39,849 nt of DNA, taken from assembly GCA_009602735.1 (NCBI GenBank), contig WELA01009367.1, positions 380 through 40,228 on the forward strand. The letters run 5' to 3'. The position numbers and the translations under genes were made by a program. Every line of letters begins with the position of its first letter. Position 1 is the stretch's first letter. Source of the stretch: Mesotaenium endlicherianum (Eukaryota; Streptophyta; Zygnematophyceae; Zygnematales; Mesotaeniaceae). Shown in pieces: positions 21,731 through 33,009 of this stretch. The notes beneath the pieces are model-generated. The model saw only the letters and a program-made list of their open reading frames with translations. It ran no database searches and was not told the origin of the DNA.

Positions 21731-21754
21731 CTTCTTGTGCTACCAAAGTGCCTA

Positions 21755-21766
21755 GCTCCGATACCA
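21755..21766 (-). promoter_or_regulatory. Primer binding site, element C
   Basis: On the minus strand TGGTATCGGAGC follows the 5' LTR after one G. It differs by one base from the plant initiator-Met primer site TGGTATCAGAGC. Confidence 0.8.
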
Positions 21767-21767
21767 C

Positions 21768-22270
21768 TGTAGTGAAACAGATAGATAAAGTACTTAGTAA
21801 AACAGAATACTTTATCTATTCAAGACAAGGATCTTTGAACACAAGTGGTAGCTTCTTGAAAGAGAGATGGCTTCTTGAAAGTTAATATATTTCTGGATTT
21901 TGGCAAGTACAAGAGTGATTCTGGAATGTCTTTCTATGTTCTAGCTCTTGTTTATATACTTGCTACATAAGTAATTTCTAGGAAAGTGTATGTTGATGTG
22001 TTGGCACCCAACACATCCCAAAACTTGCCACCTCTTTCTAGAATAATGTACACATGTCCTTTTGACCTAAAAATGGCACATTTGACTTTTGCCACATGGA
22101 GTTCTTCTAGGTCTTTCCTCTAACTTCGAAAATGCCTTGGAAGGTTCAAAGGACATGAACCAAGTTACTAGAGTACCTATTCACACTTGACTCCACACAA
22201 AACTACTCCAAATATATTCGAAAACATTAAAATATATGCAAACTAATATATAATAACTCAAATCACTACA
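21768..22270 (-). repeat. 5' LTR of element C
   Basis: 503 bp. Promoter-bearing LTR with a TATA box (reverse of 21951-21958) and the terminal hairpin. Differs from 15591-16093 at about four bases. Confidence 0.95.
21951..21958 (-). promoter_or_regulatory. TATA box in element C 5' LTR
   Basis: TATATAAA on the minus strand, about 180 bases before the LTR end. Transcription would start some 30 bases downstream. Conserved in all four family 2 LTRs. Confidence 0.6.
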
Positions 22271-22275
22271 GAGAC
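22271..22275. repeat. Target site duplication of element C, right
   Basis: GAGAC, matching 15586-15590. Removing element C and one copy restores continuous family 1 pol. Confidence 0.9.
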
Positions 22276-23330
22276 CGGATTGTCAATCCCTTCAGGGTGA
22301 GTTAAGGACTCCTCCAGTACATCTAAAGGAGACTCAAGGACTCTACCTATGCTCAGTTCAAGAGGAGTCTTGCCCGTTGACGCGTGCACCGCACTGTTGA
22401 TCGCAAACTGGATTTGAGGTAACAAGTCATCCCAATTTATCTTGTTTTTGGTTAATATAGGCTCTCAGTACCTCTTGCAGAACTCGGTTGGTTCTTTCAG
22501 TCTGCCCATTAGTCTGAGGGTGGTTTGCTGTGCTGAGCAGCTGCTTGACTCCCATTAACCCCATTAAAGCTCTCCAAAACTTAGAGGTAAATTTTGAGTC
22601 TCTGTCTGAGATGATTTTAGAGGGTAGCCCGTGTTGGCATACGACATGGTTGTAGAACTGTCTTGCTGTTTCGAGCGCAGTTACTTTGACAGTTGTGGGG
22701 ATGAAAATGACCATTTTTGTCAGTTTATCCACTACTACCAGTATCGAATCATGCCCATTGGCGGATCTTAGTAGTGTTACCACCCAGTCCTTGGATATTG
22801 TTTCCCAGCGGCCAGCTGGGATGGGCAGCGGTTGTAAGAGGCCCCCCGGTGGTGTGTGCCTAGACTTACTTCTTTGGCAATGGTCACAAGACTTAACATA
22901 TTTCAAGACCTCCCGAGGTAATCCCTCCCAATAATAATGTTCTGCCACTTTGCCAACAGTTTTGGCCTGCCCCAAATGCCCACCCAGTAAACCGTCATGC
23001 GCTTGCCTCAGCAAGAGGGACCTCATTTCCACGTTAATAGGAATGACCAGCTTCAGTCTGCCTGAAGTGGTTTCAGTCACCCAGACCCCTCCCGTAAGCC
23101 TATACCCGAGTGCAGTAGCAGGACACACACCATCAGTGGGGCTGGGCTCAAATGTTGGGTCAAAAAGGTAGGCTTTCCTTAGTTGTTCAAGGAAGGACTT
23201 TTTCACCTTTAGTGAAGTGGGTGCACAAAGGACTTTATCTACAGCATGCTGACTAAAGTTCCTTTCTTGCAAGTCAAGTTTTCTAGAGAGTGCATCAGTA
23301 GGAATTAACTTCCCTGGTTTGTAGTCACCT
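22276..23330 (-). pseudogene. pol: Family 1 integrase, right copy
   Basis: Encodes the integrase N-terminus and catalytic core. The zinc-binding region has RQAHDGLLGGHLG and CDHCQRSK, complete here whereas the left copy lacks QRSKSR. The core shows [30 protein letters not shown] and [14 protein letters not shown]. The frame is open from 23272 to 22427 and stops there, with the remaining tail running to the element C junction. Just upstream (about 23327-23333) lies a deletion of about 103 bp of RNase H relative to the left copy. Confidence 0.85.
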
Positions 23331-25422
23331 TAAAAACTTTACCATGTAAGTATGCTCTCCACTGTTTGAGCACATGAATGATAGCAAGCAGCTCTTCATC
23401 ATGCACGAAATAGTTAATTGAGCTGGGTTGAATTTCATAGACTCATATAGCCCAGGGTGCCACTCCTGCCGTACCTTACCATCCTTTGCGATTTTGTCAG
23501 CAGGCTGCAACAAAATAGCACCCTTGGCAAAGTCAGAAGCATCAGTAACCACTTGCACAGGTTTGCTGGGGTCATACACGGCTAGCACTGGGGCAGAACA
23601 AAGGGCATCTTTAAGGGTCTGGAACGCAGCCTGCTGCTCTTCCCCCCACACATACTCTTTGTCTTTCTTAGTAAGGTCAGTCAGTTTACTGGCCTTTGTA
23701 GGATAATTCTCAATGATTCTCCTACAGTAGTTAGCCAGCCCCAAAAAGGATCTAACTTCAGAGACTGTGGTACAGGCCAGTCCCTTATGGTCTGGACCTT
23801 CTTAGGATCCATACTGATGCCTTCATTACTGACAACGTGGCCTAAAAATTCAATGCTTTCCTTGAAGAAATCACACTTGCTCATTATAGCATACAAGTGA
23901 TTTCTTTTTAGATTGTCCATGACTGTCCTTCAGTGTTCAGCATGCTGAGCTTCATCTTTAGAGAAAATTAAAATATCATCCAGAAAGACTTGCACAAACT
24001 AATCCAGGTAAGGTCTGAAAATGTCATTCGTAGCACCCATGAAGATTGCAGGAGCATTAGTCAATCCAAATGGCATCACGTTGAACTCATAGTGTCCATA
24101 ACGTGTGCGGAAGGCAGCCTTGTGTTCATCCCCCTCAGCAATTCTAATTTGATGATGACCACTCTTGAGATCTATCTTACTCAAAACTTTAGCACTGGAC
24201 AGGGTATCAAGCAAGTCCTTGATTCTGGGTACAGCATACTTGTTCTTTACTGTAATTTTGTTAAGAGCTCCGTAATCAACGCACATCCGCATACTCCCAT
24301 CCTTTTTCTTAACAAAGAGGATGGGTGTGCCATAAGGTGATTTACTGGAGAAAATATAAACATTTTCCTCAAGCTCTCCAATCTGTGTTTTCAACTCTTC
24401 GCTTTCCACATAAGACAAGCCATAAGTGCGTTGCCAGAGTGGTTGACTCCCAGGGAATAAATCAATCATGTGATCCATTTCCCTCTTAGGGGGTAGTCCT
24501 GGAGGCATATTAAAAGCATCATGGTACTGAGCAACGATTTTTGCAGCAATAGGGTGCTCTGGAGGACTCACCTTTTTCTCAACCACTTCTTCAGGTTGAG
24601 GAGGTACCTCTCTTAGCAGCAGACAGAACATTCTGTCTTCCTTCTGGTTCCAGCTTTCGATGAACTCCATTGCATTCAGCAATTTGCATCCTCCGGGAAG
24701 CCTCTTCTTTTCCTTCATTTGCCATCCATACAGGACAAGAGGAAGAGCACTGGTGGGTGCCAAGTCAGTCTGCCCATCACTGGCTCCTCTCACTTTAATT
24801 GTAACTCTGCTCCAACACACTTCAGCATGGTGTCTCTTAAACCAGGACCAACCTAGCACGAGATCATAAAAGCCAACGTTGAGTGCCTCAAATGTAAGCG
24901 TTTCAGTTAGAACTGCAATGCCAGAACCTAGTTGGACCTCAATAGGCTTGGTTATAATTCCTCCCGAGATACTTGATGCATCTCCAAGGGATATTTTTCT
25001 ATTCCCTTGGGTGACAGTAGGCAGCCTTAGCCGCTTAACTAAGTCCTTGTGGATAAAAGTATGTGACGCCCCTCCGTCAACAAATGCCCTCACCTTCCTA
25101 CCTGCAATCATGCAATGCAGTAGGATAGGGGGGACTGTCTTTTCCTGACTTTCGCATTGTTCTCCTGACGTAGCAAAAAAATGTTGGACATCAGGTGGAA
25201 CAAGAGCATCCAGAGTGTGCACTCTCTGGACGTCTATNTCATCCAGAGTGTGCACTCTCTGGAGATCTATATTGCTGATGGTCTCCTTTATCTGGTTGTC
25301 AGGCATGCATAGTGAATCCAGTCCAGCAGGACCCATAATACCTGCTACGAGGGCAGCTAGTGACGACTCACTATCTCTAGCGCCCTCACAGTCAGTAGAC
25401 TGGATTACTGACTGTTGCTGTC
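23331..25422 (-). pseudogene. pol: Family 1 pol, right copy: protease, RT and RNase H, broken
   Basis: Protease [15 protein letters not shown] near 25050-25090, preceded by a local duplication around an N at 25238. Reverse transcriptase from about 24440: [26 protein letters not shown] (catalytic Asp kept), [12 protein letters not shown], then a TAG at 23999-24001, then FVQVFLDDILIFSK with both catalytic Asp residues. Another stop follows at AEH, and a frameshift occurs near 23760. RNase H begins [16 protein letters not shown], shifts frame near 23420, and loses its central part to the 103-bp deletion. Better preserved than the left copy but inactive. Confidence 0.85.
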
Positions 25423-25429
25423 TTTTAAA
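25423..25429 (-). promoter_or_regulatory. Slippery heptamer TTTAAAA, right family 1 copy
   Basis: Gag codons CCT TTA AAA on the minus strand. A -1 slip gives FKRQQQ in the pol frame. In this copy gag and pol are both open across the site, so the overlap is genuine. Confidence 0.65.
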
Positions 25430-26325
25430 GGCTGGTCTTTTCTCTCGACCTTTGGGAGGTGCTTGACTGGACACTGCTCGCTGAAGTGACCCAGCTGCTG
25501 GCAATGGCAGCAAACATATTTTGCTGAGGCTGGTCTCGGCTTAGTCCTACCACCACCTCTTCCATAGCCACCTCGAGAGTAACCACGCCTCCCTCTAGAC
25601 TGTATAACATTATACTCATACTCGTACTCATCACACTGATCATTCTCAGCCTGGTCTCCTCCAATCGCATTGTAGGAACCGTGGGGCTTCTTGACAATCT
25701 TAGACACCAAAGCGTTACTCTGGCGCTTGTGATTGAACTGCTGTTGATCCCAAGCATCATCATCCTGGATCAAGTCAGCCAGTTTCTCATACTTCTTTTC
25801 AGCGAAATGACCAGAAACTTCGAATTTCAAGCCATACCTGAAGTATGCTATCCTATACCGCTCTGGCAAGTCTGGCTGCTTCATCATGTTCTCCTGGAAC
25901 TTTTGAGCAAACTCAGCAAGTAAAATGGTCTGCTTCAGTGTCAAGGAGATCATCGCATAGATAGCTTTCTCCTGCTGATTGATCACATCAAACTTCTCAT
26001 GCAGTTTCTCAACAAACTCTACCCAAGTAGGGTCACCGAGTTGCTGAGCCTTACGCTCTCCTTTCCACTTTGGCCACCAGTCTGCTGCACTGCCTTTCAG
26101 TAGAGCACCGGTGTGCCTGACCTTCTCGTTATCTTGCAGTTCTGGGTGGTCCTCCAGCCACTCCTCAACATCAACGAGAAACTTGATCAGGGAATACTTT
26201 TTGTTTCCCTCAGGATCATAGTCCTGGGGAGGCTTCGGCTCAGGCTTATTAGGCCCAATGCCACCACCACCAGTGGTTTGAGAACCCAGTTGGTCTCTGT
26301 CTCGCAGCAAAGTCATTATCATTCT

Positions 26326-26330
26326 TTTGT
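26326..26330. repeat. Target site duplication of element D, left
   Basis: TTTGT, repeated at 33005-33009. Confidence 0.9.
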
Positions 26331-26642
26331 TGTAGTGATTTGAGTTATTACATATTAGTTCGCATATATTTTAATGTTTTCAAATATATTTGGAGTAGTA
26401 TTGTGTGGAGTCAAGTGTGAATAGGTACTCTAGTAACTTGGTTCATGTCCTTTGAACCTTCCAAGGCATTTTCGAAGTTAGAGGAAAGACCTAGAAGAAC
26501 TCCATGTGGCAAAAGTAAGATGTGCCATTTTTAGGTCAAAAGGACATGTGTACATTATTCTAGAAAGAGGTGGCAAGTTTTGGGATGTGTTGGGTGCCAA
26601 CACATCAACATACACCTTCCTAGAAATTACTTATGTAGCAAG

Positions 26643-26650
26643 TATATAAA
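26643..26650 (+). promoter_or_regulatory. TATA box in element D 5' LTR
   Basis: TATATAAA within AGTATATAAACAAG, about 185 bases before the LTR end. The likely start region of the genomic RNA is just downstream. Confidence 0.6.
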
Positions 26651-26781
26651 CAAGAGCTAGAACATAGAAAGACATTCCAGAATCACTCTTGTACTTGCCA
26701 AAATCCAGAAATATATTAACTTTCAAGAAGCCATCTCTCTTTCAAGAAGCTACCACTTGTGTTCAAAGATCCTTGTCTTGA

Positions 26782-26820
26782 ATAGATAAAGTATTCTGTT
26801 TTACTAAGTACTTTATCTAT
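26782..26820 (+). other. 12-bp-stem hairpin near the end of the 5' LTR
   Basis: ATAGATAAAGTA and TACTTTATCTAT are arms with a 15-nt loop, ending 13 bases before the LTR edge and 14 before the primer site. Same as in element C. Confidence 0.7.
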
Positions 26821-26834
26821 CTGTTTCACTACAG

Positions 26835-26846
26835 TGGTATCGGAGC
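26835..26846 (+). promoter_or_regulatory. Primer binding site, element D
   Basis: TGGTATCGGAGC, one mismatch to the plant initiator-Met primer site, one base after the LTR. Confidence 0.8.
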
Positions 26847-26870
26847 TAGGCACTTTGGTAGCACAAGAAG

Positions 26871-28151
26871 ATGGCCGATCCTCAAGACCAACAGCAAGCT
26901 TTCGAAGGAAGCCCTTCCTCTCCAAGACACCCTCCTCCAGCGCCGATGGGAGAGCCCACTCAAGAAAATCTGCAACAACAAGAAGCACCACAAGTAGGAG
27001 CACACGCTCCTCCAGCGTCAATGGGAGAGCCTACTCAAGGAAATCTGCAACAACAAGAAGCACCATAAGGAGGAGCACCGTCAAATCCCGTGGCAGCCGC
27101 TATAGCAAAGTTGACCCCACCACAAGGAGTTCCCGCAAATGAGTGGGCAGCCTTCCTAATGACCGTCCACAACCAAGTGGGCTTGGCCACCTATGAAGCA
27201 ACCGTGCAAGCGTCAAGAGAAGCTATGGCTGCCATGGTTGCCCCTATTGCGAGCAATGCTCAAAATCCAGCCCCGGCTCAAGCGCCTCCACAAGAGCCAA
27301 CGAGAGCAAGGAAACTCATCAAGCCCGGCAAACCCGACACTTTCAACCCCGGGAAAGGTGCCAACCTGAATTTATGGCTCTACCAAGTGGAGACGTACCT
27401 CGCGTTCCTTGAAGTACCCGAGGAGGACTACGTTCCCTTTGCCGTTACCTTACTTAGAGGAGCAGCAACATCATGGTGGCGTAACTATCAAGCGGCTATA
27501 TATCAAGCTATGGCGCACCCCATGCTCGGCCAAGAGCCCCCACCATCATATGCAAGATGGGCAGATTTTCGTGAGGCCCTCAAGAAGCAATTCATGCCCA
27601 TCAATGCGGAGAAGATTGCCCGAGGAAAGCTCCACCATCTCAAGCAAACGACGTCCGTTCAAGAGTATACATCCAGATTTCACGCCCTCACTCTTGAGAT
27701 CCCCAACATGTCTCTCGAGGAGAAGATTGACCGTTACATCTTTGGCCTCAAACCCAAGGTGGCAAAGGAAGTGGAGTTACGCGACTTGACGGACTTCTCA
27801 AAGATCATTGAAGTGGCCCAAAAGGTGGATACCTTGGATTTCAAGCACTCCGTGCCTTCATCTTCACGGGTACCGACGACGCGGGTGTACGCAGCCCCTT
27901 CCACATCCGAATCTGGACCCACACCCATGGAAATCGGAGTTATTAAAAGGGACCCCGCGGCTGCCCGGAAGAGTGGAAGACCCTCCAATGACACTTATGA
28001 TGCAAGAAACCAGCAAGGAGTGAAAGCAAGACTCTCCCCGGCTGAAAAAGAAGCTCTCATGACGGCTGGACTATGCTTCTATTGCAAGGAAAAGGGCCAT
28101 CGTGCACTTTCATGCCCCAAAAAGTTGTCAAAAAACGGACAGCGCCGGTAG
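26871..28151 (+). pseudogene. gag: Family 2 gag, element D, one nonsense codon
   Basis: Same 426-codon frame as in element C, but codon 66 is TAA (27066-27068) where C has CAA, a single C-to-T change. The rest stays open to 28151, including the capsid-like domain and zinc knuckle [15 protein letters not shown] 353-codon frame after the stop begins at 27090 and retains the whole capsid and knuckle, so an N-terminally shortened Gag is conceivable but would need internal initiation. Two 75-bp (25-codon) tandem repeats lie at about 26946-27095. Confidence 0.9.
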
Positions 28152-31100
28152 GCCAGGAGCCTACCACCCCAAGACCCACTTCACGAGAAGGCAACACGCC
28201 AAGTGAGGTGGAGACCCCCGTTGAAGACGACGTTCCAGCCCCAATGAGTTTGAGAGGTTACCTTGGAGGAGAGAAGGTCCACATCTTGGTGGATAGCGGA
28301 GCTCAAGGCAACTTCATTGCTGCAGATTTTGCCACCAAGCACGGTATTACTATGCGAACTCTTGACCACGACGAGGAGATTATGATGCCCGATGGATTCT
28401 CCTATACTACCCCTTCCAAGAAGACGTACCCCTTGGCACTCTCTATCAAGTCCTTCAAGGATAGAGTAGTGTTCTCCCCCATGCAATTGGGCAAGTACGA
28501 CGTCATCCTAGGGACGCCTTGGTTGACCAAGCACAACCCCCAAGTTGATTGGAGGACCGGTACTATCAAGATCAAGAATGACATCACTTCAAGAATCTGT
28601 ATTTTGCGCGCAATCCAGAATATCCAGACCCAAGACATCCAGAAGCCGGCACACGAGATACTATTGTCCGCCCTCCAACTCAAGAGACTTGTGAGGAAGG
28701 GACACGAGCTTCTTTTGGCCTTGATCACGCCAAAAGACATCAAGAAAGACATCGAGAGTCAAGAAGGCAGCCCCGTTCCCAAGGAGATACAAGAAGTCTT
28801 TGAGGACTACAAAGAAGTGTTCTCCCCGGAATTGCCCAAGGGCCTACCCCCCAAAAGATTCGTAGACCACAAGATAGAGTTGGAGCCCGGAAGCAAGCCC
28901 ATCTCTCGGCCTACGTTCAAAATGTCATACACGGAGCTAGACGAAGTCAAGAAGCAAATCAAGGAGCTACTGGAGCATGGCTTCATTCGACCTAGCAAGT
29001 CGCCATTTGGAGCCCCGGTGCTATTTGTCAAGAAGAAAGATGGTACCTTGAGGATGTGTGTGGACTATCGCGCCCTCAACAAGATCACCATCAAGAATCG
29101 ATACCCGCTGCCGCGCATGGATGAGCTCATGGACCGGCTGGTTGGAGCCAAGTACTTCACGAAGATTGACTTACGGAGCGGCTACCACCAGATTCGCATC
29201 GCAGAACCGGACATAGAGAAGACGGCATTCAGGACAAGATATGGACATTTTGAGTTCATGGTCCTGCCATTTGGACTCACCAACGCGCCAGCAACTTTCA
29301 TGACTATGATGAACACCATATTTCAGCCCATGTTGGACAGATTTGTGGTGGTATTCATCGATGACATCCTTATCTACAGCAAGACCCTTGAAGAGCATGC
29401 GAGACACTTGAAAGAAGTCCTTGAAGTATTGAAGCAAAACAAGCTGTTTGCGAAGGAGTCAAAATGCGAGTTTGCCAAACAAGAAGTGGAGTTCCTAGGT
29501 CTCCACGTGACTGCTGATGGCATCAAGATAGACCCCAAGAAGACCACGGTGGTGGAGGAATGGCCAACCCCCACGACCAAGAAAGAACTCCAGTCATTCT
29601 TGGGATTTGCCAATTGGTACAGAAAATTCATCCAAGGCTTCTCGCACATAGCAGCCCCCCTGACAGATCTACTCAAGAAGGACAGGCTATATACATGGAC
29701 CGAGAAAGAGGAAGAGGCATTTCAAGAGTTAAAGCGAAGATTGACCACATCCCCGGTGCTCACACTCCCAAGTCCAAACCCAGATTGGCCCTTCCACGTC
29801 ATCACCGATGCATCTTCCTATGCAATAGGAGCAATCCTGCTTCAAGACCAAGGCAAGGGACTGCAGCCCATCGCCTACGAGTCAAGGAAGCTAAATCCAG
29901 CCGAGCAAAATTATACAACCACGGAGCGAGAGGCATTGGCGATTGTACATGCCTTGAAGGTTTGGCGCTGCTACGTTGAAGGACGCAAAGTACTGGTCAC
30001 CACGGACCACGAGGCGTTAAAGCACCTCCAAACGCAGCCGTATCTCTCAAGGAGACAAGCAAGATGGAGCGGATACTTGCAACAATACAACATCACGATT
30101 CAGTACCAGCCCGGCAAGACAAACCCGGCTGACCCCCTCTCAAGACTGCAATTAAATGCAGTGATGGTATCCCTGAAGACAGATCTGGAAGCTCGATTTT
30201 CAGCCGCCTATGAAAGAGACCCTTACTACAAGAACGGAGAAGCAGCCTTGGACCCATGCAAGAAGCAAGAAGGCAATTATTGGGTGAGGCAAGATACGGG
30301 CCAGAGATGTGTTCCTAATGACTTAGACCTCCGGCTCTTGCTTCTACGAGAAGCACACGACAACCCTCTTGGAGGACACTTTGGAATCCTAAGGACCACG
30401 GGCGTTCTAGCTAGGACTTATTGTTGGCCAGGCATGTCTAAGCAAGTCAAGGAGTACTGCAGGAGCTGTGACACATGCCAAAGAATCAAGCCATCATCGC
30501 AAAAGGCGGGAGGACTCCTCCAACCACTACCAATCCCCGAAAGACAATGGACGGACATCTCAATGGACCTTATCGTGGACTTGCCCGTGACACCTCGAGG
30601 CCATAATGCAATACTCACGGTGGTGGACAGACTTACCAAGATGGCTCATTTTATTCCCACGACGACTAAGGCTACAGCACCACAACTTGCAAGACTCATC
30701 TTTGACAACATCTTCCGACTCCATGGACTACCATCAAGAATTGTGTCAGATAGAGATCCAAGATTCACAAGCCATTTCTGGAAAAATCTCTTCAAGAACT
30801 TGGGTACATCGCTGGATATGTCTACTGCCTACCACCCACAATCAGATGGGCAAACCGAGCGTATGAATCGTACCCTAAAGACCTCTCTAAAGGCCTACGT
30901 GTCTACCCTCGAGCAAGACTGGGACATGTACTTGACCCCCCTCGAGTTTGCCTACAACAACACTACGCAGGCCTCTACCCAAGAGTCCCCATTCTTCCTC
31001 AACTATGGCTTCCATCCGACCACGCCACTGAGCTTCACGGCTGGCCATGATGAAGTACCTGCAGCCACAGATTTTATGGAGACATTAGAAGCAGCCCTTA

Positions 31101-31738
31101 CAGCAGCGAAGAAAGCTCTACAACACGCGCAAGATGCTCAAGCAAGAGTGGCGAACAGATCCAGAAGAGAAATTACGTACAGAGTGGGTGACAACGTGTT
31201 ACTATCATCCAAGAACATTTCCCTGAACAACAGGCCTGCCGGCAGCAAGTTCTCTCCCAAGTATTTGGGACCCTTCAAGATTATCCAGCAAGTCAACCCC
31301 GTTGCTTTCAAGCTAGAACTTCCCCAGACTATGCACATCGACCCCGTATTCCACGCTTCCCTCTTCAAGCCATATGTGCAACCCGACAACAAGTTCCCAG
31401 GACGTGTGACAACCCCACCAGCCCCAACAATAGTGGATGATCATTTGGAGTACGAAGTGGAAGACATAGTGGCTATGAGAAATTTCAGGAGACAGCAGCA
31501 ATACTTGATCAAGTGGAAAGGATATCCAGATTCGGAGAATAGTTGGGTGGCGGCGCACTACCTTGACAAAGTTCAGAGAAAGTTGAAGCGCTTCCATGCC
31601 GCCAACCCCCATCTTGGACCAGCCCCAAGTCTCTCTACTAGAAGCCCGAAGACTTCAGGGAGGCAGCCTGCCACCATCAAGAAGCAGCAGAAGACCCCTT
31701 GGAGGCAGCCTGCAAGAACAAGAAAGAGGAAAAATTGA
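28073..31738 (+). CDS. pol: Family 2 pol polyprotein, element D, intact
   Basis: 1221 codons, same domains and catalytic residues as in element C: VDSGA protease, FIDD reverse transcriptase, RNase H, HHCC plus D-D-35-E integrase, GPF module and C-terminal chromodomain. It differs from C by Phe for Leu in [12 protein letters not shown] and Leu for Ile in [11 protein letters not shown]. No stop or frameshift. Because it is expressed as Gag-Pol, the gag nonsense codon upstream should block its normal synthesis even though pol itself is open. Confidence 0.95.
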   Translation: MLLLQGKGPSCTFMPQKVVKKRTAPVGQEPTTPRPTSREGNTPSEVETPVEDDVPAPMSLRGYLGGEKVHILVDSGAQGNFIAADFATKHGITMRTLDHDEEIMMPDGFSYTTPSKKTYPLALSIKSFKDRVVFSPMQLGKYDVILGTPWLTKHNPQVDWRTGTIKIKNDITSRICILRAIQNIQTQDIQKPAHEILLSALQLKRLVRKGHELLLALITPKDIKKDIESQEGSPVPKEIQEVFEDYKEVFSPELPKGLPPKRFVDHKIELEPGSKPISRPTFKMSYTELDEVKKQIKELLEHGFIRPSKSPFGAPVLFVKKKDGTLRMCVDYRALNKITIKNRYPLPRMDELMDRLVGAKYFTKIDLRSGYHQIRIAEPDIEKTAFRTRYGHFEFMVLPFGLTNAPATFMTMMNTIFQPMLDRFVVVFIDDILIYSKTLEEHARHLKEVLEVLKQNKLFAKESKCEFAKQEVEFLGLHVTADGIKIDPKKTTVVEEWPTPTTKKELQSFLGFANWYRKFIQGFSHIAAPLTDLLKKDRLYTWTEKEEEAFQELKRRLTTSPVLTLPSPNPDWPFHVITDASSYAIGAILLQDQGKGLQPIAYESRKLNPAEQNYTTTEREALAIVHALKVWRCYVEGRKVLVTTDHEALKHLQTQPYLSRRQARWSGYLQQYNITIQYQPGKTNPADPLSRLQLNAVMVSLKTDLEARFSAAYERDPYYKNGEAALDPCKKQEGNYWVRQDTGQRCVPNDLDLRLLLLREAHDNPLGGHFGILRTTGVLARTYCWPGMSKQVKEYCRSCDTCQRIKPSSQKAGGLLQPLPIPERQWTDISMDLIVDLPVTPRGHNAILTVVDRLTKMAHFIPTTTKATAPQLARLIFDNIFRLHGLPSRIVSDRDPRFTSHFWKNLFKNLGTSLDMSTAYHPQSDGQTERMNRTLKTSLKAYVSTLEQDWDMYLTPLEFAYNNTTQASTQESPFFLNYGFHPTTPLSFTAGHDEVPAATDFMETLEAALTAAKKALQHAQDAQARVANRSRREITYRVGDNVLLSSKNISLNNRPAGSKFSPKYLGPFKIIQQVNPVAFKLELPQTMHIDPVFHASLFKPYVQPDNKFPGRVTTPPAPTIVDDHLEYEVEDIVAMRNFRRQQQYLIKWKGYPDSENSWVAAHYLDKVQRKLKRFHAANPHLGPAPSLSTRSPKTSGRQPATIKKQQKTPWRQPARTRKRKN
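28130..28136 (+). promoter_or_regulatory. Slippery heptamer AAAAAAC in gag/pol overlap, element D
   Basis: Gag codons TCA AAA AAC. The -1 product enters pol at AAA AAA CGG. Identical to element C. Confidence 0.75.
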
Positions 31739-32489
31739 CATTAGACACTCTTCTCTTCTCGCAGTTTCTGGACAGAAAACTAAAACTGCTACTGGTAATA
31801 GGTCTCTGCATAATAAATTCTGAAAATTTACCTGGCTGTAGTCCATGAGTAGCCGGTCATTTAGAGTCCAAGTTTGCTCAATTTGGAGCACTGGTGAGAG
31901 AGATATGATGCTCTAAGTAGAAGGGGGTCAGGCTGCTGGCATTGTTAGGACAGAATATGCCTTCTGACATTGTGCCTTCCCCTGAACTTGGAATGCTCTG
32001 AAACTCAAGACTCTGGTAGAACATCTTACAGCGCCCAGTTTGAGACTTAGTTTGCAGAATTTGGAGAAGTATAGAAGGACTTATGATTTCAGAAGTTTCT
32101 GCACAGATTTGGAGGAGTGCCTACTCTCTCAGCTCTCAACGACACTCCAGAAATGTGAATGCTCTCAAATTTGGTGACCTGGTAGAGTTCTTTGACGCGG
32201 TCTGTCTGGCACTCGAATTTTCAGATTTGGAGCAGTTTTGTGGCCGCTATGAATTTTTGAGTTCGTGGCAGATTCTGGGCAAACTTGTACAATTTATCAT
32301 TAAGGAGTAGGCTAGCCAATAAGGTCACACCACCTACGACATTGCCTAGTCTACCTTACATGTGTAGCACCTGACTTGGCGCCTTTGACTAGTCCTCTTC
32401 ACATGTGGGGCATCTGACTTGAAACTGTTGACTAGTTTGCTCCACATGTGTAAAACCTGACTTGACGCGCCGAGACGTCGCTTTTTCTA
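31739..32489 (+). other. Noncoding 3' region of element D with 43-bp triple repeat
   Basis: Between the pol stop and the polypurine tract. Near its end, about 32336-32464, three 43-bp imperfect tandem repeats carry ACATGTG and CTGACTTG motifs, mirroring 16131-16259. No gene. Confidence 0.7.
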
Positions 32490-32501
32490 TCGGGGGGGTG
32501 A
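32490..32501 (+). promoter_or_regulatory. Polypurine tract of element D
   Basis: TCGGGGGGGTGA directly before the 3' LTR. Confidence 0.85.
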
Positions 32502-33004
32502 TGTAGTGATTTGAGTTATTATATATTAGTTCGCATATATTTTAATGTTTTCAAATATATTTGGAGTAGTATTGTGTGGAGTCAAGTGTGAATAGGTACT
32601 CTAGTAACTTGGTTCATGTCCTTTGAACCTTCCAAGGCATTTTCGAAGTTAGAGGAAAGACCTAGAAGAACTCCATGTGGCAAAAGTCAGATGTGCCATT
32701 TTTAGGTCAAAAGGACATGTGTACATTATTCTAGAAAGAGGTGGCAAGTTTTGGGATGTGTTGGGTGCCAACACATCAACATACACCTTCCTAGAAATTA
32801 CTTATGTAGCAAGTATATAAACAAGAGCTAGAACATAGAAAGACATTCGAGAATCACTCTTGTACTTGCCAAAATCCAGAAATATATTAACTTTCAAGAA
32901 GCCATCTCTCTTTCAAGAAGCTACCACTTGTGTTCAAAGATCCTTGTCTTGAATAGATAAAGTATTCTGTTTTACTAAGTACTTTATCTATCTGTTTCAT
33001 TACA
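32502..33004 (+). repeat. 3' LTR of element D
   Basis: 503 bp. Ends CATTACA rather than CACTACA, one of about four differences from the 5' LTR. TATA box at 32814-32821. Confidence 0.95.
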
Positions 33005-33009
33005 TTTGT
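33005..33009. repeat. Target site duplication of element D, right
   Basis: TTTGT, matching 26326-26330. Confidence 0.9.

Larger units (their letters stand above)
15591..22270 (-). mobile_element. Element C: complete family 2 Ty3/gypsy chromovirus, minus strand
   Basis: 6680 bp, bounded by TGTAGTG...CTACA and flanked by a perfect 5-bp target duplication GAGAC (15586-15590, 22271-22275). Contents in sense order: 5' LTR, primer site, gag, pol in the -1 frame, a noncoding 3' region, polypurine tract, 3' LTR. By eye the two 503-bp LTRs differ at about four positions, so the insertion is recent. Both reading frames are open and all catalytic residues I checked are present, so it may be autonomous. 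It interrupts family 1 integrase. Confidence 0.95.
25405..26330 (-). pseudogene. gag: Family 1 gag C-terminal part, right copy
   Basis: Continues gag from 33005 after the element D insertion. Contains the capsid-like domain (YSLIKFLVDVEEWLEDHPEL, GALLKGSAADWW, FVEKLHEKFDVINQQEKA), a Gly/Arg/Tyr-rich RNA-binding stretch, and an intact CX2CX4HX4C zinc knuckle (CCHCQQLGHFSEQC). The frame is open from the element D junction to a TAA at 25405. It is the best guide to the family 1 Gag C-terminus, which is truncated by a stop in the left copy. Confidence 0.85.
26331..26833 (+). repeat. 5' LTR of element D
   Basis: 503 bp, TGTAGTG...CACTACA. TATA box at 26643-26650 and terminal hairpin at 26782-26820. 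Confidence 0.95.
26331..33004 (+). mobile_element. Element D: complete family 2 Ty3/gypsy chromovirus, plus strand
   Basis: 6674 bp with 503-bp LTRs and a perfect TTTGT target duplication. Nearly identical to element C throughout but in the opposite orientation; only two substitutions are visible in the 1221-residue pol. Gag has one nonsense codon, so this copy would need Gag from another element such as C. It interrupts family 1 gag. By eye its LTRs differ at about four positions. Confidence 0.95.
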
